Shown: piece by piece, positions 21,480-34,200 of the stretch
Numbering within the stretch: the first letter of the stretch is position 1
Layout: each line of letters opens with the position of its first letter
NCBI GenBank assembly: GCA_029204225.1
Contig: CM055102.1
Coordinates: 40,227,220-40,291,219 of the forward strand
Source: Diphasiastrum complanatum
Lineage: Eukaryota; Streptophyta; Lycopodiopsida; Lycopodiales; Lycopodiaceae
Direction of reading: 5' to 3'
Length of the DNA stretch: 64,000 nucleotides
Made by a program: the position numbers and the translations under genes
The notes under the pieces: model-generated
The model's database searches: none
What the model was told of the DNA's origin: nothing
Seen by the model: the letters and a program-made list of their open reading frames with translations, nothing else

Positions 21480-21708
21480 TCTATCTTGCTTAGTTCAATT
21501 ATGATGCAATTAGAAAACTTGTCATCAAGATTGTTGAGAGGGAAATTGGTAGGGTTCTCTTGATCAAAAACAAAAATGGTATCCTTGGTGAAGGAACTTC
21601 CTCACCAAGGCCTGCACCTAAATTGGACCAACTAGAATTGGCCCAAGGCATCAACTCCTTACAGAATCAAATCTCGGAGATGCAATCTAGGCATGTGGTG
21701 TGTTAGAA
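21480..21708 (+). pseudogene. Short coiled-coil-like frame, unidentified
   Basis: The plus frame reads VIKIVEREIGRVLLIKNKNG, then LDQLELAQGINSLQNQISEM and a stop at the LTR-like sequence. It could be a piece of gag or of the LINE tail. No family can be named. Confidence 0.3.
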
Positions 21709-21914
21709 TTTTAGATCCAAAACACACTTGATGGATCAATTATATCTTGGCTAAATTTGGATGCACATCTACAATTATTCACAAGCTAGAAATCATACAT
21801 CTACCATGCTAGAATTGAGAAACCCACGTAGATACGATCATAATCACTAAGACATGATATGATACCATCCCTTCCGTTCAACTGTAGCAACAAATAGCAC
21901 TTAACACATGTGGA
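21709..21914 (-). repeat. Copia LTR fragment cut by the giant inverted repeat
   Basis: The plus-strand text TGTTAGAATTTTAGATCCAAAAC and what follows parallels the sequence at 56334 (AGATCCAAAACATACTTGATGG) and loosely the minus LTR end of copia-4. It includes the CACATGTGGATG motif (21904-21915), at the same distance from the LTR end as in the others. It stops exactly where the inverted repeat begins at 21915, so the TATA half is missing. Confidence 0.5.
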
Positions 21915-23536
<1,622 letters not shown>

Positions 23537-25207
23537 GGGCCTTCGACCTGAAGTAGTGCGGTTTTTCAACATTATGGTGTTTACTACTGGCCTTGGGTTT
23601 CGTGGCGGCGCTTTATTAAATATCCAGTGACGTCGTCGATATATTCGATGCACGCCAGGTTGTGTTCAAGGAAAAAGACTTTGTGGACACCCTCTATCCA
23701 AAATTGGGATGTCTAGGTGTGAAATTTTTGGAAGAAAATTGTCACATCAAAAATTCTAAGTTTCGAGCGAATGCCGCTATCACGCAGACTGTTGGATCGT
23801 GGCACATGAGATATATGTTAAAAAATTGAATGAGAGCCCTTTTGGCATCTACATTCATCGTACTCGGAATAGATCTTTGGCCAATTTAAGGTCTCAATGT
23901 AATCTGGTCCAAATGGGTGTTACACTCCGCCCATTTGCATCATTGTGGAATAGGGACGAAGTGTGGGCTTACCCGCAATTGCCTCGAACTGGTCACGTAA
24001 GCCCTAATGGTCGACATATCCTTCTCAAACATTCGTTGTCACCACGTACGTTGTGGACCAGTGCCGGAATGCACGCTATCTCCTTGTCTTTGATGTCTTG
24101 CGAAAAAGAATAGCTGCCAGCCATCGCGTGAGGATTCATGGGGATACTAGGCTAAAAAGTCGTTGATTTAGTCCTCCACGTTTTGGTTTGCGAAAGGCTC
24201 GGCTAGTAGATATGGTTCGAGAGCCTTGGGATGTGGAAGCTTACTGCTCCTCTCCAACTTGTCCTTGGCTCTGGTCTACTCCTTGACTGGTGTCTAGGTC
24301 GTGGTCCTGGCCTTGACTGGTGTCCAAGCCTTGGTCCTATCCTTGGTCTCCAATATCATGCCCCGCTGCGTCAGTTCCCTGATCCTGGCCTAAACTGGCC
24401 TGTGCAGCTTCTAATGTGGGTGGCGCTAGAATTACCACCGAGGCCGGTTGTGGTTGTTGTGCCATGTGCCATTAGCAGGCCTTGAGAGCGGCCTTTCCTT
24501 GTGCGAGCTCCCGGAGGGCGCTTTGGCGGTAGTTGTTGAGCTCAAGTCCACATGCTTCGTTAAAAAGTCCATCTAATGTTGACTGAGAGGATGGTTGGAG
24601 GGGATTGGCTGGGCTAACCACAAAGTCTTCTCTTGTTTCAGGGTCTGCACCTCCGCTCCCAAGCATTGATTATCTGTTTTTATTACTAGAAACTAGGCCT
24701 GGAGTGGAGAGAGCTATTGTTGCGCCTGTTGCTGAACTTCCTGGACCTTGACAAAGGCGTCCGTCGCTGATTTGAAGAGATTTTTGATGTAGTGTTTAAG
24801 GCCATCCTCATGTTGTTTAAGTTTCAAGACTCGATCCTTTTTTGCTTGCTCATGCTGAATGGCCACCTGCAGGTCTTGTTTGAGTTGTGTGAGTTATGCT
24901 CTCAGTCAGGTGTTGTTGGTGGCCAATTCCTCTACTCGGCCATCCAGTGAGATTTTGGATGCGACCATATCCTGGATAAAAGTACCCAAGGTCTGGTATG
25001 CCGGCATTACATCTGGTATGCTGACATTACATCTGTGGGCCCAGGCCGATATGGTACTGCTTGTTGGGCCTTGCTTAGGTGTCGTCACAATGGTGGAAGG
25101 TGGAGGGTGGAGAAGTAGCGAAAACAATGGTGGAAGGTGGATGAGTGGGAGCGATAGGAATAGAAGCGGTGGTAGTAGTGGTGGATAGTGGGATGGAAGC
25201 AGAAGAA
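23537..25207. other. GC-richer region of unknown origin
   Basis: Base composition is visibly richer in G and C than the neighbours. It has open but motif-free plus-strand frames (23799-24113, 24231-24485) and a more protein-like minus-strand series described separately. No known domain is recognised and no element ends are visible. It lies between the giant inverted repeat and the LTR of copia-5. Confidence 0.4.
24205..25127 (-). pseudogene. Broken coiled-coil / Gln-rich protein, unidentified
   Basis: Read on the minus strand: MPAYQTLGTFIQDMVASKI..., an in-frame TGA and TAA, then a heptad-like helical stretch (LKQDLQVAIQHEQAKKDR, KHYIKNLFKS, VQEVQQQAQQ), then STLDGLFNEACG and RQSALRELAQG, and finally a low-complexity tail with a twice repeated LDTSQG unit. 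Several stops interrupt it. Coiled coil plus disordered acidic/Gln tail could be a gag N-terminus or a host protein. No family is assigned. Confidence 0.35.
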
Positions 25208-25714
25208 TGTTGGATTATTCTACCACTAATCGACTAATCAACATTTTAATCTTTGTCCAACTTTTATTCAGACCTGCAGTTTTCTTCGTGTTTTTACACA
25301 GTCTGCATAACTACTCGAAATGACTCACAATGACAGTTTACGTTATGGATGCCAGTACATTACAACCAATTGGATGATGCTTTTGACGACCTAATTGCTT
25401 AGTATAAATAGTTCTGTGCGAATAATTATTTGTTTGATGTTTCGATGCTTAATGTTTGATGTTTCGATGCTTAATGTTTGGCTACATAATCACTGTAGTA
25501 CTAATGATTTCAAAGTTAGTTACTATGAGATCAAACATGATTTCTATCACTATTGTTTTGTTTGAAATTGATAGGCATAGTCATGCATAAAGAAAGAGAA
25601 AGATAATTTATTCCATTGCGCACGATAAGTTTTCTTTTTTGTCGTTCGAATTATTGTTATTCAATTTTTTTTCTTCTCGAGTTCGACCTATCTTTCACAC
25701 ACCTCTTCCCAACA
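25208..25714 (+). repeat. Copia-5 5' LTR (507 bp)
   Basis: Starts TGTTGGATTATTC and ends CTTCCCAACA, the same termini as copia-3. TATAAATA is at 25403-25410. A 22-bp tandem duplication (TGTTTGATGTTTCGATGC...) occupies 25431-25474, just after the presumed transcription start. Confidence 0.88.
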
Positions 25715-25727
25715 TGGTATCAGAGCA
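25715..25727 (+). promoter_or_regulatory. Primer-binding site of copia-5
   Basis: TGGTATCAGAGCA directly after the LTR end, complementary to initiator tRNA-Met. Confidence 0.9.
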
Positions 25728-25900
25728 TTAATTCTTCAAGGCCTAATACTATTAGAGTGTAAGCTCTTAAGCTTGGTATCTTTCGTGATATCAAATTATT
25801 CTTCAATTCGAATCAATTTGTTTCGGTATCAGAGATTTGATTTCCACATCACTGTATCTTTCTCTTAACGACAATCGAATTAGACAGTCTAAAGTTTCAG

Positions 25901-26425
25901 ATGGATTATCAAAGTAACGTCGGTCTTATCATAGACAAGCTGAATGGGTCCAATTATCATTTATGGAAATTTAAGATGAAGACCTTGCTAATCGCCAACG
26001 AGTTGTGGGATGTTGTTACAGGTATCAAAGTGAAGCCTGAAGACAACGCAGATGACTCAAAATGGAAGTCAAAGGCTGGTAAAGCTTTTGCTCTTATTAT
26101 CCTCAATATATCAGATACTCATATTGGCCATGTAGCTGAAGCCAGAACTTTGAAAGAAGTTTGGGACATCCTGAGCTCACTATATGATGTGAGAGACGTA
26201 ATTGCTAAGTTACACCTTCGAAGAAAATTCTTCACACTCTAGATGTCGAATAATGATTCTCTTCAGAATCATATTAACTACTTTAAGAATCTATTGCAGC
26301 AGATGGCCACTGTCGGATCAGTCATAGATGATCAAGACACAATTATGACATTGCTTTCAAGTTTGTCCTCTACATATGATCTGGTGCAGACTATGACATA
26401 CATGATCGATCCGACTATCGACTAA
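25901..26425 (+). pseudogene. Truncated copia gag (copia-5)
   Basis: Starts MDYQSNVGLIIDKLNGSNYH, a typical copia gag N-terminus (LNGSNYxxWKxxM). An in-frame TAG at 26240-26242 follows RRKFFTL; the frame continues SNNDSLQNHINYFKNLL and TIMTLLSSLSSTYD, as in copia-1. It ends at a TAA near 26425 where unrelated minus-strand pol fragments begin. The zinc knuckle and downstream domains are missing here; a copia integrase/RT piece of the same orientation resumes at 27385. Confidence 0.85.
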
Positions 26426-26710
26426 TAGGGGTAGTGGCACATTTGTTTCCTCTCTGCATCAGTTTTCGGACACATATCCTTTGACAGTTTGAATTCTAGG
26501 TCCATAGGCAAGTCTATTGACTTGTAGTTTTCCATGCCATACCTGTAGAGTACATTGGTTAGATACCTTTCTTGAATTAATGTGATACTCCTCTTCACTT
26601 TGTCTCTAGTTATCTTGATTCCCATAAGGTAGTGCATAGGGCCTGAATCGGTCATTTCGAATTCTTTCGACAAAAGTGTCTTCGTCTCATGAAGCAACTG
26701 ATTTGAATTG
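26426..26710 (-). pseudogene. Ty1/copia RT fragment
   Basis: The minus frame reads LLSKEFEMTDSGPMHYLMGIKI and ITLIQERYLTNVLYRYGM, the RT connection region after the YVDD box in copia elements. About 90 codons survive and neither the catalytic box nor the RNase H is present. It sits between copia-5 gag and a gypsy fragment. Confidence 0.8.
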
Positions 26711-26749
26711 TTGATGATCAGTGATTAGACAGCATCGGGTAACTCATCA

Positions 26750-27375
26750 TCAGGTTGGGTTGCAGTTTCCTTCCCTTTGATTCGTGACACACGATCTGTC
26801 ATATATGCCCTTGTACACCACTATCCGAAAATCAAACTCCAACAATAGCAACAACCATCGAGCGATTCGCCCTGTGTTGCAAGTTTTATTGACTAGATAG
26901 AGCAAGGGTTGATGGTTTGTATAAAATGCAAAATGTGTGGCCATCAAATAATGTCTAAACTTCTTGACTGCATAAATCATAGCTAGTGCTTCCCGCTCTA
27001 TGGTTGAATAGTTCATTTTCGAATCATTGAACTGTCGACTGACAACATAGTGATAACTCTAGTAAGAGTTAAATCTAAGTGTGTCGATATGATCATCACC
27101 CAGTTCTCATATGTAGATCGGATTGAAAAGTCCTTTTTGCATTCTCCTGGCTAGGTCAAGATGGCTCCTACTGCATACTTTGATGCATCAGTATGCACAT
27201 GAAACTCGATGGTCCAATTGGGCGGTCGTAAGATTGGCACTGAGACCAATGCATCTATAAGCTTTTGGAAAGCCTGTAAGGCTTCCTCCATCCAATGTGG
27301 CTCCGTAGTGAGTTTGTAAATTGGTCTTGCTAACTCCACAAAATCTAGAATGATGAGCATTTATTAAAAACTTTT
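26750..27375 (-). pseudogene. Ty3/gypsy RT-RNase H fragment
   Basis: Two minus frames. 27151-27360 reads DFVELARPIYKLTTEPHW, ALVSVPILRPPNWTIEFHVH and TDASKYAVGAIL. 26750-27016 reads YSTIEREALAMIYAVKKFRH and HQPLLYLVNKTCNTGRIARW. This is the RT thumb and RNase H of the same gypsy family as element B (33000-33700). Here the RNase H segment is kept, while element B has lost it. Confidence 0.85.
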
Positions 27376-27384
27376 TTTTGTTGG

Positions 27385-28420
27385 CTACTGTTTGATAAAA
27401 TGTATAGACTGTACAATATAGAAACCTGTAAAGTTCTCACTAACAGGGACGTGACTTTTATTGAATATCAATTTATTGATTTGAAGGGCAAGGACCAAAT
27501 GCATTAACAACTGATATATATCAAAAGACTATTTCAATTTCTTCCAACGGTGGCTCTGTACAGTCAGATCCAAAAGAAGATGAAGAAGTTGCAACTCGGG
27601 AGCAACCAACACAAAGTCAAATTTTGTAGCCAGAGACTTCAAGCAAAAAATTGACAAGAACTTAAACTCAGCCTGTCCAATACACTAATGAGTTCGTTCA
27701 CTATTCTATTCAGGAGCCAACCATAGTTGAGGAAGCTATGTCACAACCGATTCAGATCTCTGGAAAGAAGCAATGAACAAGATTTACAACTCACTGCTGA
27801 GGAACAATACATGGATTGTCACCAAGGCAGAAAGGTAATTGACTACAAGTGGATCTTTAAGATTAAATACAAAGCAGACAACAATATTGACAGAAGGAAA
27901 GCTCAACTCATGGCAAGGGAATTTTCACAAATTCCCAAGATCAACTACTTTGAAACTTTTAGCCCGGTTGTCAAGCATACTTCTATTTGACTGCTATTGT
28001 CATATGCTACTGCAACAAATCTTGAGGTACACCATATGGATGTACAATCGACATTCCTCAATGCAGTTATCGAGGAGGACATTTATATGATCTAGCTAGA
28101 CAGCTATATCCTCAATGGTCAAGAAGATCAAGTTTGCAAACTCTATAAAGCTTTGTACGGTCTGAAACAGTCATCCAAAGCATGGTTCCATCGAATCAAC
28201 ACATTCTTGATCGATCATGGATTCGAACCAAGCTCTGCAGACTATAATGTATATTTCAAAGCTATCAATTAATTATTTGTCATCATCACACTCTACGTGG
28301 ACGATATGTTGCTATTCAACAACAATATCGAACACAAAGGACACCAAGAGGATGCTATCCCAAGAATTCAAGATGACAGATCTGGGAGAAGCGCATTACT
28401 ATCTCGGGATTTAGATCTAT
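27385..28420 (+). pseudogene. Ty1/copia integrase tail and RT remnant
   Basis: The plus frame starts with the integrase tail (YNIETCKVLTNRDVTFIE), a Ser/Glu-rich linker, then RT: NTWIVTKAERKVIDYKWIFK, INYFETFSPVVKHTS, the MDVQSTFLNA motif, VCKLYKALYGLKQSSKAWFH and the catalytic LYVDDMLLF. Frames 27727-27990, 28217-28414 and untracked stretches between them carry the pieces, with stops and shifts. It could be the distal half of copia-5, separated from its gag by the 26426-27375 block. Confidence 0.82.
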
Positions 28421-28429
28421 ATGTGAAAA

Positions 28430-29253
28430 ATGCAAGAAAAAGCTTGGTAGAGGCCAAAAATCTTGTATATAGATAAACACACATGTGTGGAGCGTGTTCC
28501 CACATGTGAAACTAGTGTACTTGTCATGTCCAATAATCATATAGGATGTACATATGATTTAATTCAAGTTCTAGTGGCTAAAAAGGCCAAAAACTAGTTT
28601 TCTAGACATATGACACATGGCATCAATCTATTGATTGCATGAGCCACATCCTTTGGTTAGGTGTCATATCCCATGTGTAGAGGATAGCTCACACATGTGG
28701 AATAAGCTGAAGTAGGCAAATTTTGAGTTCTAGAAGATTTCCAAGTAGATCTCCACATAGAAGGAAAATAGACCAAAAGTGCTCAAAATATTAGGTTTTG
28801 TCCAAGTGTCAGTTTTGCATGATAAATCATCATATGACAAAGCACCTTCACACATGTGGTATCAGAGGGATGATCAGTACCACGAGCTCCCACTTATTGT
28901 ATATATAGAGCCACATTTGGCCATAATCATTGTGAGACACCAATCTTGGTTTTAGAAGCAATTTTGAGTGATTCTCTCCATTTCTCTACATTTGTTTTGA
29001 TTGTTTTGAGGTTCTATCAATGTGTACTTGATTTTCAGGTTGGAGTCCATACTCAGACAGTGTTTCACACGTGTGAAACCAGAAAGTACACCTACCTTCA
29101 ATTAATGATTGTTCTTGTTAGGATTTTGTGTCTAGAATTGATCTAGATTGATCTTAATGTCAAGTAGATTGATAGATCAAGTAATGTGACAACCAATCCC
29201 TCTTGAGGATCAGATTAGGATCCAATATTGGTCCTTTTTGTACTTTTTCCACA
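28430..29253 (+). repeat. Copia LTR (5' boundary uncertain)
   Basis: Ends ...TTTTTCCACA at 29253, followed by TTGTATCAGAGCC (29254-29266), a primer site with one changed base. A TATATATA box lies at 28900-28907 and the palindrome TTCACACGTGTGAA at 29064-29077. Several CACATGTG motifs lie in the U3 part (28480-28510, 28690, 28851). The architecture is that of copia-4 and copia-6. The start is obscured by the preceding RT fragment. Confidence 0.65.
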
Positions 29254-30780
29254 TTGTATCAGAGCCTAGTACAAGAGGTTTTGTTGAAATTGATAGGATT
29301 AATCCAAATCAAAGCCAAAATTAGCAGTTTTTTGAAAACTAGTCAAATTTTGTGTAGCGAGTTGGATTTGATAGTTATCCTCAAAATTTTTGGTCCAGAT
29401 CTTCTTGTGGGCTGTAGGAATCCTTTCCACACGTGTGAGTCTGTACATCTTCAGTTTTGACTGAGAAATTTTAAAAATTTGTAGAATTTGACTCACATAC
29501 CCAATTTGAGTGATTTTTGGTGCAAAATCAAGCATTTTCTATAGAGAATCTAATCCCTTGATTAGTTCTTGGATTAGATCAGCCAAGAAACTAAATTTGA
29601 AACTTGAATTAGGTGCATTAATTGATTATCTTTGATTTTTTGAGTGCATGTTGAAGTTGAGAGAGATTTTGCTAAAAATCATAGATTAAGGAGTGATATG
29701 CAGGGTGAGAGGTTGAAATCCATTGTACGATCACTCTAGATTTGTTCAAGTGTGATAGGGTCAAGTTTAGAAGCATCAATTTGCTAGAAAACATCCTTGG
29801 ATCTGTCCTCCAAAGTGAAACCTTTGAGAGTTTCTAGTGCATATAGAACATCTATGCAAATCTTTTGTAGAATTTGATATAAATTGGCTTAAATTGAGAG
29901 TTCTAGAAAAGAGATTGAGATCCAAGTCACATTTTTCAACCCTACTCAATTTGTTTGACTGATTGTAAGGTTTGGAAAGAGTCATTAACATGTCTATGAC
30001 AAATGTGTAGAGAGAGATCCAATTTTATAAGAGTTCCTTCCTTTGTAGAGGGCAAGATCTAGAAGCTCATTATGTGTTGTTATTGGTGAAGAATTTGTCT
30101 TCTCCTATGTGATCAAATCTTTCTAAGTGGCATTAGCTCTTTGAAGCACAATATCTTATTGAGAAAAATCACCACTTTTGATTTTGAATTTCATTCCAAG
30201 GTAGAGTAATTGGTGGAATCCAATAGGGGTGATTGAATCAATTTATTGAGCAAAAATTGACATAGTATGTATGACACTCAAATTAGTTCTATTTAACTTT
30301 CTTTGTGAGAGTGTGAGGGTCAATTTGAGATCCCATTGGATGTCTAGAATGAGGAGGAGTCCATATTTGAGTATTCATGCATGGTTGAGATCTTTGTGAA
30401 TCTCTAGTTGTCTAATTTTTTAAGCTTTGTGAAAAATTGGTGGTATAGTTTGTTGTCAAATCGAATAAAATTCATTCTAAATCTCAAGTGTGAGATTATT
30501 TGGGTCAAGAGTGAGTCCAAAAGAGTGATTCAGTTTGATTTTCATGTATTTGAAACAAAACCCATCTTTTGTTCAAGAATCTCAAGTGTTGAGAGAACTA
30601 GTCAAGTGAAAAGGAAAATCTAGGTGTCAAATCTTTTTCATATCCATTTCAACTTTCAAAAGAAAGAGTCATTGGTATTTGATGAGTCCAATAGGAGATT
30701 GGATCTGATTTCTTTAGTGATTTGATTCAAAGATTGTGTGCTTTTGTCTTAGTGATCAAAGCAAAGTTTCCAAGTGACTA
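29254..30780 (+). other. Decayed leader and internal region after the 28.4-29.2 kb LTR
   Basis: Begins with the primer site, then AT-rich leader. A second copy of the palindrome core (CCACACGTGTGAG) is at 29428-29440, about 165 bp after the primer site. No gag motif is visible; the short ORFs here carry no domain. Confidence 0.45.
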
Positions 30781-30787
30781 GTCATTA

Positions 30788-31012
30788 CTATGAAAATTGA
30801 TTCGTGGCGTAAGCATGAAGGGCGAGGCCCATGTTAATCTCAGAATGGAAGAGAGTCGAGTAAAAACCCATTGCTTCAAGGAGAGGGCCGGCTGTCTGCA
30901 GCCATGGTTGGATCAGAGTGTCAGAGGGTAGAGGCCAAATCTGCGTGGCCTCGGAGATGTCACGTTAGATCACCTGTTTGGCGCAAGAGTCTTCAGAGGA
31001 TGAGGAGGCCAT
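30788..31012 (-). pseudogene. Orphan 74-codon frame with good start context, unidentified
   Basis: On the minus strand an ATG in the context AACATGGCC (31012-31010) opens MASSSSEDSCAKQVI, then a TAA at codon 16, then a continuous ATQIWPLPSDTLIQPWLQTA and ending ...HAYATNQFS with TAG at 30790-30788. The protein-like composition on both sides of the single stop suggests one point mutation in a once open frame. It is preceded, 260 bp upstream, by a TATATAA box (31281-31275). No family is recognised. It could be the start of a retroelement ORF or of a host gene. Confidence 0.4.
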
Positions 31013-31019
31013 GTTAGCA

Positions 31020-32120
31020 ATGATGATTAGTGGTCGAAAAAGTCGAAAAAGTAAAAAAAATGGTGGAAAATGGAAAAAGATGTGGAAACAATAGAAAACT
31101 GAGAATAATGAGTGTTGGAGGACAATGATTGTAGTTCAGAGCGCAGATCAGTGTTTAATATAATCAAATGATAGCTGGTAGGAAGTTTGGTTGAAAACAG
31201 AAAACTTGGTATTTTCAGTGGAAATTTCGGTAGAGCTTCGCTAGCAAAGGTGACAAATGACTCGAATTCAGCCCTTATATAGCGGAATTTAGAGTGCGTA
31301 TTAGGTGAAATTCACTTTCCCTTGCTTAGTTCCACCCAAATTTTGGCAGGCACCTTCTTCACAAAATTCTAAGACCTCAAGGAAGTCTGTGAGAGTTCAG
31401 AAGGTGATTTGACTGCTATGCAAAGGTTCTGCGAGGGTTCACGCTGTCTGCGAGGGTTCAACTCTCGCAGGAAGTGATCGCTCGCACAACTTGTTTCTGT
31501 GATTGGATTTTCAAGATCAGACCATGTAGGTAGACTAATTTCACTGCTTTGATTCCATTTAGACACCTTGCAAGAGTTGGTAAGATGATCTTGGTGCTTT
31601 GCAAGGGTTCTGAAAATTTTGCTTCTGGAAACTCTCGCATACACTAAAAAATGATGATTCGTCCATCAGAAACTCTTGCAGAGATTCTCATGGATGCATC
31701 TAAGTTAGATATGGTGACTGTCCAATTTTCAAGAGCTATCTCCCAGGGGATCTCAAAAAATCATGAAAAAAATGCTCTTTCAGAGCGTTTTTTGATGAGA
31801 TCTCGAGATTTTCTGATTTTTAACTTTTGTAAACTGGTAATCAACTTTATCCAGACTTGATCTGACTGTTGGTAGTGCTCTGGAAGTTCTGATGGATTCT
31901 TGGTAGTTGATCCATCAGTCAATCTGATGATCTGCTTCCTTTTTTATCCTATCAGGTTCTGGATCCTCCTTGGATTCTGATGGATTTCTCCGATCTTGCC
32001 AGATCTGGCTGAATCTTGATGGATTTAGCTTGATTTGGCTTGATCTCCTTAGATCTAGTAGTGATGGCTGAGCAGATTAGATTTTGCTAACGTGTCACGC
32101 CCAATTTGGATCTGTTTTAT
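31020..32120 (-). repeat. LTR-like / promoter region downstream of gypsy-B integrase
   Basis: Non-coding DNA after the stop of gypsy-B integrase. On the minus strand it should hold the 3' LTR of that element. TATATAA lies at 31281-31275, and upstream of it (31370-31640) the phrase AACCCTCGCAG or close forms (CTCTCGCA) recurs about five times. LTR termini could not be fixed; TGACACGTTAGC near 32098 is a possible start. Confidence 0.45.
31275..31281 (-). promoter_or_regulatory. TATA box
   Basis: TATATAAGGG on the minus strand, upstream of the orphan frame at 31012. It is probably the promoter of the gypsy-B LTR. Confidence 0.5.
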
Positions 32121-32122
32121 TG

Positions 32123-32950
32123 TCATGGCCAGTACTTGTGCAACCGGCTACCGTTGATGGGTGTGTCGAATGGCGTCCCATCAAGCTGTTCTAAGTTCAC
32201 GGCCCCATGATTAAGAATTTCCTTGATCCTATAAGGACCTTCGCCCGTGAATTTTAGCTTCCCGTTGATCGCCTTGGTTTTATACATCAGGACCAGATCT
32301 CTTGAATGAAGATCCTTCTTTTGTAATCTGCGATCATGCCAGGCTTCGCGTCTTTCCTTTTCAGCTGCCAGTGCATGCACAGCTAGTAAGCGTGTTTTAC
32401 AGAGTTTATGCAGAGCTTCGTGGCGTAGCTGTAGAGATTTGGATTCATTAAGACGTTGCGCGGTGGCAATCCTTAATGAAGGAACTAAAAACTCTACTGG
32501 CATCACAACATCCTAACCATATACGAAGGGTGTTTGATCAGTGCTCCCTTTATATGCTGTCCTGAATGCCCACAGTGCAGCATACAACTTGTGTTCCCAA
32601 TTTGATCTGCTAGCTTCAACTGTTTTCGTGAGCATGCTACACAATTACCACGAAGATAATAAGGCATACGGGTTCTATGGATCACGAAGAATTCCTCCAA
32701 CAGGACCTTGATGGTCTCGTTGATGAAATGGCTTCCGCGATCATTGACTAGTTCCACCGGGCATCCGAAGCGCACAATGATATTTTCATAAAGGAACTTG
32801 GCAGTGGTCCTAGCATCCGCTACTCTTACTGCCTTGGCTTTGACCCATTTGGTGAGGTAGTATGTGGCTACGATTATGTATTGAGCCTAGGAACTCCTTG
32901 ATGTAGGGTGAATTGAACCAATATAATCCAATCCCCATTTTTTGAATGAC
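32123..32950 (-). pseudogene. Ty3/gypsy integrase remnant (gypsy-B)
   Basis: The minus strand reads KKWGLDYIGSIHPTSRSS with the first catalytic Asp, a stop, then ATYYLTKWVKAKAV and RFGCPVELVNDRGSHFINE with the second Asp. The third acidic residue should follow in an 'NGLVERANG' motif, but the sequence there (RGNCVACSRKQ) has lost it. After a frame change, 32506-32123 gives the C-terminal domain with the GPY signature (KFTGEGPYRIKEILNHGAV) and the terminal NGSRLHKYWP. No chromodomain follows. The product would be inactive. Confidence 0.88.
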
Positions 32951-32984
32951 GCTTGGGCTAAGATTGGGTGCAGTAGATCATAGT

Positions 32985-34200
32985 TCAATCTCGTTGGTCT
33001 CCTTGCCCTTTGAACACATCGCACTTTTTCAAGTATTCCTCCATGTAATCGTTGGCCACCAACATCTTGATTGCAGGATCACTAAGTTGTCGGCTTGCAA
33101 CTTGGATTGGAAAATTCTTTTTGAGTTCACCTGGTTGAGTTAAGACTGCTTCAACTGCATACTTCGATGCGTCCGTATGCATGTGGAGCTCAATGGACCA
33201 ATTGGGTGGTCGCAAGATTGGCACTGAGACCAATGCATCCTTAATCGTCTGGAAAGCCTTTAGAGCTTCCTCATTCCAATGTGGATCCGTTGTGAGCTTG
33301 TAAATTGGTCTGGCTAACTCCGCAAAATCAAGAATGAAGATCCTATAATAGTTAGCATGACCCATGAAAATGTAGACCTTGCGGATCGTCCCCGGTGGTG
33401 GTAGATCAATAATGATTCTAATCTTTGATAGAGATGTGGCGATCCTGTGTCTTGACACTATATGGCCGAGTATCAAGCCATGTGTCACCCAAAATTGACA
33501 TTTTTCTGGATTCAAGGAGATCTGGTATTCACGACATTTTTGTAGCACCTTCTCCAAATTGGATAAGTGTTTTGAATCTGGTCCATGCATGCACAGATCG
33601 TCCAAGAAAATTTCCAATTTTTTTTGCAAATAATCTTTGGATGTCGCCTGCATGACTCGCTGAAAAGTGCTTGGGGCATTGCAAAGTCCGAATGGGATCA
33701 CTTTATAGGTATAAGTTCCCCATTCCGTGGCGAATGCTGTCTTGTGCTAGTCCTGGGGGGCTATTTTCACCTAGTTGTAGCCGCTGAAGCCATCCAGAAA
33801 ACTGTAGGCTTCGTCGCCAGCTACTCTATTGAGGATACTTTTCGTAAATGGTAAAGGAAAATGGTCCTTTTTGGTGACTGCATTAAGCGCCTTCAGATTC
33901 ACATAGATACGCATTTTGTCATTCTTCTTGGGTACTATAACTATCGGCGATACCCATTCAATGTGCTCGATTTTGTTAATAAAATCTGCATCCATAAGCT
34001 TATGCAACTCTTGCTTGATCAGTTCTATATAATTTGGGTTGCAGCGGTAGTAACGGCTTACCTTGGGGACTGCTCCGTCCACCAAAGGTATGGTGTGTTG
34101 GACTACTGTTGGCGGAATGCCCTTTAGATCACTATAGCTCCAGGCAAAAAAGTCTTTATATTCCACCAACAAGGATCGTAGTCTCTTGAACTGCGTGGGT
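32985..34200 (-). pseudogene. Ty3/gypsy reverse transcriptase remnant (gypsy-B)
   Basis: 34172-33771 carries the fingers (FAWSYSDLKGIPPTVVQHTI, WVSPIVIVPKKNDKMRIYVN, FLDGFSGYN). Two stops follow, then 33701-32985 has the palm and thumb (IPFGLCNAPSTFQRVMQA), the catalytic IFLDDLCMHG, LILGHIVS, and the thumb end with ILRPPNWSIELHMHTDASKY. RNase H is cut short: after VASRQLSD the sequence jumps to a segment normally found near the end of RNase H and the integrase start, so about 100 residues are deleted. The related fragment at 26750 keeps them. Confidence 0.9.
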
